DNA of 64,000 nucleotides from contig NZ_CP042265.1 in assembly GCF_007855645.1 (NCBI RefSeq), positions 62,001-126,000 of the forward strand, written 5' to 3'. This document shows positions 9,085 to 17,015 of the stretch, piece by piece. A program made the translations under genes and the position numbers. Below the pieces are notes generated by a model. That model ran no database searches. It was not told where the DNA came from and saw nothing but the letters and a program-made list of their open reading frames with translations. Position 1 is the stretch's first letter; every line of letters begins with the position of its first letter. This stretch comes from Qingshengfaniella alkalisoli (lineage in GTDB: Bacteria; Pseudomonadota; Alphaproteobacteria; Rhodobacterales; Rhodobacteraceae).

Positions 9085-10044
9085 TCACCCCCTCCGCCGT
9101 TTCCGGACTGGCTGCGCGTCCTCGAGGTCCTGATCCAAACGCAGCAGCTGATACTGTTCGGCGTAGAACACGTTCTGGTCGGGGGAACAGCCCTCATGCA
9201 TCGCCCAGGCGCGTGCGAAGTGATCAATGGTCAGTTCGCTCGCCTCAGCGTACAGCGCCACCTCAATGCCGCGCACGATCAACTCGATCGCCCGCCCGAA
9301 CCGGTAGCGGGCACCATGAAACACCCGACCCACCAGATCGGCCTCGATCGGGGCGCCGAGGTTGGCCCGACGACAGTAGTCATCGATGATCTGGCGGAAG
9401 AGGTCGCCCTGCAGCTCGGGAACGAGCGCGGGAAAGGCGACCGTCGAAAACCGCCGTTGGACCTGCGGATCCGTCCGGATGACCTGTGCAAGCTCCTCCG
9501 TGCCTGAGAGAATAACGATTACGGAATCGTCGCCCTGCATCAGCGCCTTTAACGCTCGCAGAATGAGCTTGCGGTCGGCACAGAAAAGATCGTGTGCCTC
9601 GTCGATCCACAGGACGACAGTTCCGGTGGTGGACATGCGCGCGCGAAGCATCTGCACGAGCGACCAGACCTGGCGGTTCGAGGACACCTCCGGATACCCG
9701 CTCTTTTCCAGCATTTCCAGGACCATGCTTTTGAGGGTCGCCGGGCTTGGAACGGAGCATTCCAGAAACCGACGGCGACCGAGTTCGCCCTCGGCCAGTA
9801 CCGGAAACTTCATCAGGGCCCGGTGGACGAGGTGGGACTTGCCGCTGCCGGCGCCTCCCACCACCATGATGCCGCGCGTCTCATTGGTCCGGGTGAAGCG
9901 GATCGGCTCGGCACAAAGCTCGCCGGCCTCATCCCGTTTCAGCAGACGTGCGAGCTGGTCGGTGATCTGTGCATCCATGTCGGAGCCGATGTGAAGGCTC
10001 CGAAGGTGCTCGAGGATGCGCGCCGTTTGTGCGTGTTGCGACAT
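9085..10044 (-). CDS. tniB: TnsC/TniB AAA+ ATPase of Tn7-like transposition
   Basis: 319 residues. Walker A is GGAGSGKS at 63-70, Walker B is VVLWIDEAHDLF near 143-154, and sensor 1 lies in IVILSGTEEL; an RRFSTVAFP stretch follows, where TniB proteins carry their arginine finger. The C-terminus ends in a basic tail (VRKRRRG). TnsC-type ATPases bridge the target selector (TniQ) and the transposase (TnsB), and oligomerise on DNA. The gene starts two bases after the TnsB stop and ends three bases before the TniQ gene, so the three are co-transcribed. Confidence 0.93.
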   Translation of the reverse strand: MSQHAQTARILEHLRSLHIGSDMDAQITDQLARLLKRDEAGELCAEPIRFTRTNETRGIMVVGGAGSGKSHLVHRALMKFPVLAEGELGRRRFLECSVPSPATLKSMVLEMLEKSGYPEVSSNRQVWSLVQMLRARMSTTGTVVLWIDEAHDLFCADRKLILRALKALMQGDDSVIVILSGTEELAQVIRTDPQVQRRFSTVAFPALVPELQGDLFRQIIDDYCRRANLGAPIEADLVGRVFHGARYRFGRAIELIVRGIEVALYAEASELTIDHFARAWAMHEGCSPDQNVFYAEQYQLLRLDQDLEDAQPVRKRRRG

Positions 10045-10046
10045 GA

Positions 10047-12200
10047 TCAGTCCTCCTCCACATTCAGGGTTGCCGTAGGATTGGCCGCGTCGTTCTCATG
10101 TTTGCCGGTGTGACGCGGGGCCTTGGGCGATGCATCAGAGGGCTCCACGTGGTCGGGAACGGCACGTCCAAGCTCATTGTCATTCTGGGGGGTGGAGGCG
10201 CGCTCGCGGAATTCAACACCAGCGAGGACGTTCTTCTCGGCACGAGCGAAGGCCTCTTCAGACCAGTCTTCAAGGTTCAGGCTCGCAGCGGCCATGGCGG
10301 CCTCGTTGCGTGCTGCGATCGCCTTAATGGCTTGACGCACTGCGACAAGATCCAGACGATTGGACGTGGGGTTGGCGGCTTTAATCCTACGGGTCGCCGT
10401 GAGCCAGGTTTGTGCCGAGACACCCTCAAGGCTGGCATCCACGGAAGGCACCTCGTACCACTGATCCCCCAGCTGAACCGACACCGCGCTGATATCCTTG
10501 GGATGCCAGCGTACATTGACGGTGCAGCTGTCCTGACGGCGCAGCCAGTTCGCCAGAAGCTCGGAGTGATAGCGGACCTTGAGGATCGTGATCCCGGTCT
10601 TGTCGAGGGTGGCCGTCTTGTGCTGTCCGAACACCGTGCGCGCTGTGTGCATGTCCGGCGGCGGCATCACGCCCCACTTCTTGCTCAGGTGCCGCCAGCA
10701 GTCGATCGGGGTCGAGCCGCCAAGCCCACGGTGGGGTGTATTGTGTTAGATGTCGACGACCCAACGGATCAGCGCGAAGGTCAGATCATCGACAGTCAGG
10801 GCAGCACGATCCGCAGGGTTTGCATCGCCTTTCTCGACGATGCTCGAGAAGGTGCGGCCGGAGAGTCGCGGCATCAGGTCTTTCACAAATGTAGCGAACA
10901 CACGTTCGATCGTTCCGCGAACTTCGGGAACCCCATTGATGGCAATCTCGGTCGCGACCCTGCTGTCTGCGCATGCAAAACGGAAGCGTTCGGATTTGAA
11001 CGCGGCGCCGCCATCCGTGACAACGAGTTCAGGCGTGCCATGCATGTCCCAGGCGGTAAGCGCGCCAACGGCATCGGCACACTTGCCTTTGTTGGTCATG
11101 ACCATCTGCAAAGCCTGCGTCGCGGCCTCACCGCCAGGTTCCCGGCTCAGCACCATGGAAAGGATGCACCGGGTGGTGCAGCAGATTGCAACCGTAAGCC
11201 ACCAACGGGCCTTTTTCTTGTCGAGGCCCATCGCGGTCCGCTCTTCCACCGTCAGAAGGTCGAACATTCCGGAACTTTTCATGAGCGTGATCAGATCGAT
11301 TTTCCATTCGTCGATCTCCACCCGTTGCAGCGGCCGGGTGAGGTCCAGGCCATTGAGCACCGGGCGATACTTCTTCCGTGCCGCCGCTTCGCCCTCACGA
11401 GCCAAGACAACCTGAAAGGGATCGAGTTCACGAATAGCACGGCGAACCGTTTCCCTGCTGGGCGTGATTAACGCGCCGAGTCCATCCTCGGCGCGTTCGG
11501 CATTGCGTTCGGCGAACGCCAACTGAACCTCGTCGTGGATCATCTTGATGGTCGGCTTTTCGGGGGAGAGGTACTTGCGGACCTGGGTCATGAGCAGACC
11601 TAACTCGTCAGGTCCCATCATCCGAGTATGATTGCCGCGACGATGCATGGTATCGGCCAGCCCGATCAACCCGAGTTCTTCCTTCGCGGCCAGCCAACGA
11701 CGCAAAGAACGAGGAGAGGGTGCAGTGCCGAAGTCCAGAGAAATGTCGACCGTGCGGTCACCAATGCGGGCGTCTTGGCCCGCATAGTCCATGGCTTTGC
11801 CCTTGATCAGCGCCATGTTGGCTTTCAAGCTGCCATCGGTCATCTTGATCATGCCCTGACGCCGCAGCTCGAGGAGCGCCTCGCAATAGGCGTCCTTTTT
11901 CGAAAGACGCGCGCGGGTCTTCGAGGGTAGATCTGCCACCGCCCCTGCGGTCTGGATCAGACGTTTGCGGGCAGAATCCGTGTCGTAGTAGCCGGGCTCA
12001 ACCTTAATACGGCCTTTCGCGCCCAGGCGGCTCAGCTGTTCATGCGAGTAGCCTTGGGCGAGCCCCACACTGTCATCAGCGCCGAAGACATATCCCTCTT
12101 CCGAGTGGTGAATGACCTTGCAGGCAGTTCCATTAATATGCACGCGGTCGAGCTTGCCGAAGGCATAACGTACGTTGTCGGTGTTGAAGCTGAGTTCCAT
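10047..12200 (-). pseudogene. tniA: TnsB/TniA DDE transposase interrupted by one TAA
   Basis: A single frame of 717 codons encodes an N-terminal helix-turn-helix region, the rve/DDE core with D297 (VEIDEWKID), D396 (VVTDGGAAF) and E432 (RGTIERVF), and the Mu-transposase C-terminal barrel plus a tail that contacts TnsC. Codon 485 (10746-10748) is TAA where relatives usually have tyrosine: the context reads VVDI-stop-HNTPHRGLGG, and the frame then continues cleanly to 10047. The catalytic core lies upstream of the stop, but the C-terminal 232 residues would be lost. Start at 12200 chosen for AAAGGAAA upstream. Either a nonsense-inactivated gene or a sequencing error. Confidence 0.85.
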
Positions 12201-12334
12201 AGTGTTTCCTTTGATGTCGTCCGGCGGTCCCGGAATTTTGAGCGAGCGGAGAGAACCCACTGCCAATGCGCAGTCGGATTGCCCGCGGAGATTGGTGGGC
12301 AGTGTTTGTTGTTGGGGCAGCGAAAGCCCGCGGG

Positions 12335-13015
12335 TTAATGCAGGGCCATCACCTTGATGACCTGGGAGGCGTCGCTGATCCTCTCATGACGCAGGAGCTG
12401 GAGGTGCCGTGATGCGATCAAGCGCACCAGCGCGCGCAACCCGGTACCATCCATGCCGATCTGCTCGCTCAGCATCCCGATCGTTTCGACGCCGCGCATG
12501 GCACCGACGACTTTTGCTGCTGCCTGATCGGCCTCGGGTTCTGCGACACGTACCGCATGAAGGTGCGTGGCATTGTGCAGGGCGATCGGGCACACATCCT
12601 GTTCGGTGAAAAGGCGAAAGTCATCGAACACCCCTTGCGACGCGGATTGATATTTGATCCGCGCAAGCTTGTCCTGATACTCGTCGCTGACACGATGGAC
12701 GGGACGTACCGCGTATCCGATGCGACGACCGTCGCGCGTCTGCCGCACCAGGTCTACGTAGTGCGTATGGTACTCCCCATGGGAATCGTACCATTCGAAC
12801 GCCCGCTGCTCGACGAGATCGACCGTGTCCGGCGCATAGCGAAGAAGGAGCGCAACCTTTTTCTCGAGATTGCTTTCCAGGCCAAGGCCACGCCCATGGT
12901 CGTCGCCAAAGGTGATATGCCCCGTGAAATGGGCTTTCGATGCGACCTGCGTGTCGCGGTTTCCTGCACTTTCCTCGGGCAAGCGGACGCCGCCCGGAAA
13001 AAATGGATAAGACAT
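12335..13015 (-). CDS. TnsA-like endonuclease subunit, degenerate active site
   Basis: 226 residues, first gene of the tns set, with a GGAGAA ribosome binding site. The TnsA plan is visible: LESNLEKK (E47 or E51 as the first acidic residue), VEQ at 68-70, HTHYVDLV with D88, and a C-terminal winged-helix-like half (about 130-226). In active TnsA a Q/E-x-K triad follows the aspartate; here the equivalent is AVR (102-104), so the acidic residue and the lysine are both changed. TnsA normally cuts the 5' ends of the transposon to give cut-and-paste movement. The call rests on this alignment and on the gene order TnsA-TnsB-TnsC-TniQ. Confidence 0.75.
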   Translation of the reverse strand: MSYPFFPGGVRLPEESAGNRDTQVASKAHFTGHITFGDDHGRGLGLESNLEKKVALLLRYAPDTVDLVEQRAFEWYDSHGEYHTHYVDLVRQTRDGRRIGYAVRPVHRVSDEYQDKLARIKYQSASQGVFDDFRLFTEQDVCPIALHNATHLHAVRVAEPEADQAAAKVVGAMRGVETIGMLSEQIGMDGTGLRALVRLIASRHLQLLRHERISDASQVIKVMALH

Positions 13016-13246
13016 GAGTTCTCCGGCCCGGAGGACAGCGGACCTCGGGCTATGATTGACTTCGAGTATGCGCGGAGCTCACCTTGTCCAGGCGGTAGCG
13101 GCATGCTAACCGTCCCTCGCAACACAGGTGTCGGGCTCTCGCACGATTAAAGTCGGCGCTATGCGCCTATTTCTGGTTTTGGGTTTTCAAGCCTCTTTGG
13201 ACATTTGCTTCCGTCGAGCGCCTGCTGCCTGATTGGAACTGAGAGA

Positions 13247-13505
13247 TCAGATCCGGTTCAGGATGTCAGACGCATATTCGGGAAGTGTCCGTAGAATACG
13301 CTTGAGCCGGGAGTCCAGACGGCCGGTTTTGCGGATGTCGGAATGCCGATTTTTCGCAGATTCCGGCCTCAAGATCGAAGAAGGGTTTTCCTTCGATTTC
13401 GAACAGGACGGCACCATTTTGCGAAAACAGGATGACAGCATCTGTCGTATCGCCCGAGAGGGGTGTCGCTTCTACTTTAAGCTGATTTGACGGATGCAGT
13501 TTCAT
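13247..13505 (-). pseudogene. Small unknown gene, possibly frameshifted
   Basis: A frame starting at 13505 gives a plausible N-terminal half (MKLHPSNQLKVEATP, then VILFSQNGAVLFEIEGKPFF), after which it becomes unlikely. From about 13370 another frame gives a more protein-like helical end (RLDSRLKRILRTLPEYASDI) stopping at 13247. That pattern suggests one small protein of about 80 residues with a frameshift near 13360-13370. No family was recognised, and no clear ribosome binding site precedes 13505. It lies between the tnsA gene and the putative DNA-binding protein on the same strand. Confidence 0.3.
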
Positions 13506-13636
13506 CTGGATAAACCTGTGGGTAACTGAAGTGGCTGCTCAGCGCGGCCGCTGGAAAGAAGAAATCATCAGCATTTTGCGATGCTGATTCGCTAAATCAC
13601 CAAACTTGGTAGCGTGATTCTGAAGCCTTTCTGACA

Positions 13637-14254
13637 TCACGAACGACTTCCCTCTGCGAGTACGGCCAGCCTGCGAAACAGTTTGTCGGACAGGCTGATA
13701 CGCCGCTCCCATTCGGGCTCGCTCAGTTCTCCGGGGGGCGTCCCGAACCAAACCTTCAGATCACCATCCTCGGATTGGTGCGAGAACACCGCATGCGGTC
13801 CGTTCGAGCTGATCTCAACAGAAACGCTGCACGAGGCGAAACCCTCTGACGGCGCATTGAACCCTTGCTCAAGCCAATGCCCGCAGAAAGCCCCAAAGCT
13901 ACGCGCCATTTCCAGGCCAGCGACAGGCAACCGCTGTAACGCATCAAGCAGCTCGCTCGCATCCTGCGTTGTTTCCCACTGGATATGGCCGTCGCGGATC
14001 AGGTCCCCGCAGACAAGTGGCAGTTGCGAGAGCTCCGATACAATATCGGTCGCATCCTTGGTCTCAAGGTTCATGACCAGGGCCAGGGTGAGGTGAAAGA
14101 TGTCTTCGCCACTCATATGCGTCGCGGCCCGGCCACGACCGCCAGGGCTGCGGAGGCCCTTACGTGCCATGGCGCGCGTCATCGCATCGACCTTGTTCGG
14201 GTTCAGGTCGAATTGCGCTGCAAGAGCACGAACCATTTCCCCTTTCGTCGCCAT
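13637..14254 (-). CDS. Unknown protein with putative N-terminal DNA-binding domain
   Basis: 205 residues. The start at 14254 has GAGG about 10 bases upstream. Residues 1-65 (KGEMVRALAAQFDLNPNKVD, then TRAMARKGLRSPGGRGR and a helix HMSGEDIFHLTLALVM) resemble a helix-turn-helix with a basic loop. The remainder alternates helices and a C-terminal beta-rich part and matches nothing I recognise. A good promoter with three GTATTAT repeats lies directly upstream, so an autoregulated regulator is a reasonable inference. It may belong to the Tn7-like element or to its cargo. Confidence 0.55.
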   Translation of the reverse strand: MATKGEMVRALAAQFDLNPNKVDAMTRAMARKGLRSPGGRGRAATHMSGEDIFHLTLALVMNLETKDATDIVSELSQLPLVCGDLIRDGHIQWETTQDASELLDALQRLPVAGLEMARSFGAFCGHWLEQGFNAPSEGFASCSVSVEISSNGPHAVFSHQSEDGDLKVWFGTPPGELSEPEWERRISLSDKLFRRLAVLAEGSRS

Positions 14255-14286
14255 GGAAATTATCCTCAAGAAGTGTCGATGGGGGA

Positions 14287-14349
14287 GTTATACTCGCGCT
14301 GCATAATACATGTCAATAATACGGAAAAACTTTTACCGAAAAATAATAC
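14287..14349 (-). promoter_or_regulatory. Promoter with three GTATTAT direct repeats
   Basis: On the minus strand TTGACA (14311-14316) and TATAAC (14287-14292) are separated by 18 bases, about 35 bases upstream of the start at 14254. GTATTAT occurs at 14303-14309, 14316-14322 and 14343-14349, in steps of 13 and 27 bases, bracketing the -35 box. The arrangement looks like a repressor-binding array over the promoter of the 205-residue protein. Confidence 0.6.
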
Positions 14350-14559
14350 CAGGTTATGTCCAGCGTGCTACAGAACTTGCTTTCGTGGCCCGAGCCGCAA
14401 TAGGTCGGGCGCAGCCTATTGCCGACAGGTTCGTTCACAATGGTCGTTTCTCAACAGGTGCAATTGCATCGAGATGCTGTGTTGAGGGCGTTCCGTCCAT
14501 CGACCTTCGTATCATCGGGCAATGTTGCGCACACCAGGTTCGAGGGTGAATGCGCCCTT

Positions 14560-14800
14560 TCCCGGCTGAGTTCAGGCGACGGCTTCGATTTTGGCCCTGC
14601 CGAGGGCCGAGAAAGTGTTCATGATTGCGATGCGGATGTGGATTTCGGCGGTTTGGCGGTCGGGGGTGAGCCATGTCACGCCACCGGTTCGAGTGACCAT
14701 GGCGAACGGACATGATCCTGTCTCCGAAAGCCTTCAGGCAGTTCATTCTGGCCTCGACCCTGCTTCGGACATGGTGGCGCGCCATTGACCTGAAATCTAC
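14560..14800 (-). mobile_element. IS5-like transposase, decayed C-terminal fragment
   Basis: The minus strand carries HVRSRVEARMNCLKAFGDRI, followed in another frame by PDRQTAEIHIRIAIMNTF. This is the C-terminal end of a DDE transposase whose better-preserved copy lies at 42995-43320. A short insertion and frame change separates the two parts here. The rest of the element is missing; 14800-15090 holds nothing recognisable. Confidence 0.65.
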
Positions 14801-15094
14801 CAGGCCGACGGCCAGCGGCAGCATGGATTTGATGAAGGCATCGCCGAAAATCACCGGCTGCTCAATGGCTACGAGCGTCTCGGATATGAAGCGGTCATCC
14901 TTCCGAAAATCGGAGTCGCCGCGCCGGCGGACTTCGTCGTGCAGAGGTTTGCTCGGCATGGAAGCTACTAGCTGCTATTCGCCTAGAAGTATTTGAGCGG
15001 TAGGCGGCCTTGTTATTTCACCTTCCGGCTGTTGGCGTCCCGGGTTTTCAACCGTAGCCCGACGACGATCACGGCCGGGTACATATGATTGAAT

Positions 15095-15682
15095 CTATCG
15101 TGACAGTTCTAGCTGAAGGAACCCCAGCAACTCGCGGATCATGGTAATCAGGTCATCGACGGACATCTTCTCGGCATGCCCCCACGCGATTGACCCCTCC
15201 GCAACCGCTTTCATCAATACCGTCGCGAGGAAAAACCTCTGAGGTGAAGATGCAGGCTGCCTTGGCTGCAAAGCTGCGGCAAGTTGATCGGTCATCTTTT
15301 CAAGTGATCTGGCGAATGCCGCTTGCAGGGCAGGATTGGCGCCCAGAACCTTGTCGATGGCCTGGATCACGTCCTTCCTTGGCTGGGAGATCTCGAACTG
15401 CGCTGTCACGAGTGAGACAAAGTCATCAACCAACGTTCCATTCATGGCCCCAAAATCCGCAAGCAGCCCATCATCAAACCCTGCTTGTGGACCGACAATC
15501 GCCGCTTCCTTGTTCGGGTAGTAGTTGAAGAAGGTTCGAATGCTGATGCTAGCCGCATCTGCGATCATTTCCGTGGTGACGCCATCGAATCCGTGCTGAT
15601 AGGTCAGCGCAAGTGCTGCATCCTGAATATCACGCTCCGTCTGCATCCGTCGCCGATCACGAAGTGTAATGTTTGCGTCCAT
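15095..15682 (-). CDS. TetR-family repressor of the adjacent RND efflux genes
   Basis: 195 residues. The N-terminal TetR DNA-binding domain spans about 10-60 (ERDIQDAALALTYQHGFDGV, then EMIADAASISIRTFFNYYPN). The C-terminal helical ligand domain is not assignable. The start at 15682 was preferred over the longer frame because it begins a typical TetR N-terminus and has GAGAGAAG upstream. It is divergent from the efflux genes with 133 bases between, which contain a palindrome. By analogy to AcrR-type systems it should repress the pump and itself until bound by a pump substrate. Confidence 0.88.
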   Translation of the reverse strand: MDANITLRDRRRMQTERDIQDAALALTYQHGFDGVTTEMIADAASISIRTFFNYYPNKEAAIVGPQAGFDDGLLADFGAMNGTLVDDFVSLVTAQFEISQPRKDVIQAIDKVLGANPALQAAFARSLEKMTDQLAAALQPRQPASSPQRFFLATVLMKAVAEGSIAWGHAEKMSVDDLITMIRELLGFLQLELSR

Positions 15683-15707
15683 TGCCGTCTTCTCTCGGTT
15701 GCCTTTT

Positions 15708-15740
15708 GTGTAACTAGTGCATAGTATGCAAATTATACAC
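15708..15740. promoter_or_regulatory. Palindromic operator in the tetR/RND intergenic region
   Basis: An imperfect inverted repeat spans 33 bases with outer arms GTGTAA and TTATACAC. The inner arms TGCAT and ATGCA, separated by AGT, are perfect. It lies 26 bases upstream of the TetR start, where an AcrR-type repressor would block both promoters. Confidence 0.6.
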
Positions 15741-15815
15741 TTGTTGCAGCCATCAACAAGGCTGTTGTCATCGAAACTAGCAATACGAGCCGAGCATGTC
15801 ATATCGAGGTGATCA

Positions 15816-17009
15816 GTGATTCATGTATGCGCGCGCCAACTCATGTTGGTGATGGTCGGATTAGTTGCTGCGGGATCAGCAGCGACCGCCCAGGACCAAA
15901 TGCCACCCAAACAGGTTGGCGTTGTCGAAATGAAGCTGGAGAAAGTGCCGCGGATCATCACCTTGCCCGGGCGCGCCGTTGCAGCGGAAGAGGCCGCCAT
16001 TCGCCCGCGCGTCGGCGGTATCGTGACCGATATTCTGTATCAGCCCGGTGAAATGCTGACGGCGGGAACGCCGATGTTCCGCATCGACGCAACGACTTAT
16101 GAAGCCGCAGTCGTCAGCGCCGAAGCGGAGGTGGTTGCGGCAGAAGCAGCGCTTACCCAAGCCACCCTCGCGTATAATCGCGCTGAGAAGCTCGCCGGAT
16201 CCGGAAGCACCATAGCCGATGTCGAAACGGCTCAGTCCACGATGAAGCAGGCAGAGGCGCGCCTGAATACGGCGAAAGCCGACCTGAAAGTCGCCAAGGC
16301 CGAACTGAACTGGACCACCATCACCAGCCCCATCAAGGGCTATGCCAGCGTTGCGGGGGTTTCGGTAGGGGATCTTGTGACCGCGGCGCAGTCCGACGCG
16401 CTGGCGACGGTCACGCTACTCGATCCGATCGATGTCGACATGTATGAGCCGTCGGTCCGGATTCTGAACGTGATCAAGGATGTCCAGTCCGGGCGCCTGG
16501 AAATCAGCAATCCGATCAAGATGACGCTTACCCTCGAGGACGGGACGACCTACGAGGCATCTGGAGAACTGCTGGCATCGGGCTTCAGGGTCTCTACCTC
16601 GACAGGGTCGGTAACCAGCCGGTTCCGTTTCGAGAACCATGGCCGCCGCCTGCTGCCTGGCATGTTTCTGCGTGGCCAGATCGAGCTTGGAACCATTGAT
16701 GCATTTCTCGTCTCGCACTCTGCCACAACTCGCGACCGCACGGGCCAGTTGACCGCTTGGGTCGCCGAAAACGGCGAGGCAATGCGGCGCGAACTGACCG
16801 ATGTGGGCTCCTGGAAAAACAGTTGGATCGTGACCGATGGCGTCGAGGTCGGCGATCTGGTGATTGCCGATGGGTTCTCGGGCCTGACGTCTGGTGCCAC
16901 CGTTACAATGGTGCCGGTAGAATATGATGCGTCGGGCGTCGTCCGCAACGTCGTGCCTGCTTCGAACGAAGAACCGGCTGCGACCAGCAACCCAGCTTCA
17001 GCGGAGTAA
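15816..17009 (+). CDS. RND efflux periplasmic adaptor (membrane fusion protein)
   Basis: 397 residues of the HlyD/AcrA family. An N-terminal signal-like hydrophobic stretch (LVMVGLVAAGSAATA, residues about 10-25) is followed by the barrel-sandwich/lipoyl half (RPRVGGIVTDILYQPGEML), an alpha-helical hairpin rich in A, E and K (about 90-160), the second lipoyl half (ITSPIKGYASVAGVSVGD) and a beta-barrel domain (PGMFLRGQIELG). The GTG start has GAGGTG 7 bases upstream. It links the inner-membrane pump to an outer-membrane channel; no TolC-like gene is in the window. The pump gene follows after six bases. Confidence 0.92.
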   Translation: MIHVCARQLMLVMVGLVAAGSAATAQDQMPPKQVGVVEMKLEKVPRIITLPGRAVAAEEAAIRPRVGGIVTDILYQPGEMLTAGTPMFRIDATTYEAAVVSAEAEVVAAEAALTQATLAYNRAEKLAGSGSTIADVETAQSTMKQAEARLNTAKADLKVAKAELNWTTITSPIKGYASVAGVSVGDLVTAAQSDALATVTLLDPIDVDMYEPSVRILNVIKDVQSGRLEISNPIKMTLTLEDGTTYEASGELLASGFRVSTSTGSVTSRFRFENHGRRLLPGMFLRGQIELGTIDAFLVSHSATTRDRTGQLTAWVAENGEAMRRELTDVGSWKNSWIVTDGVEVGDLVIADGFSGLTSGATVTMVPVEYDASGVVRNVVPASNEEPAATSNPASAE

Positions 17010-17015
17010 ACCGGG

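Noticed and set aside
10098-11471. A 457-codon plus-strand frame
   Set aside because: Antisense to tnsB, whose DDE residues and operon position are clear.
5678-14254. A CRISPR-associated transposon
   Set aside because: No cas gene or regularly spaced repeats are visible near the Tn7-like genes; the TniQ is long rather than the short type used with Cascade or Cas12k.
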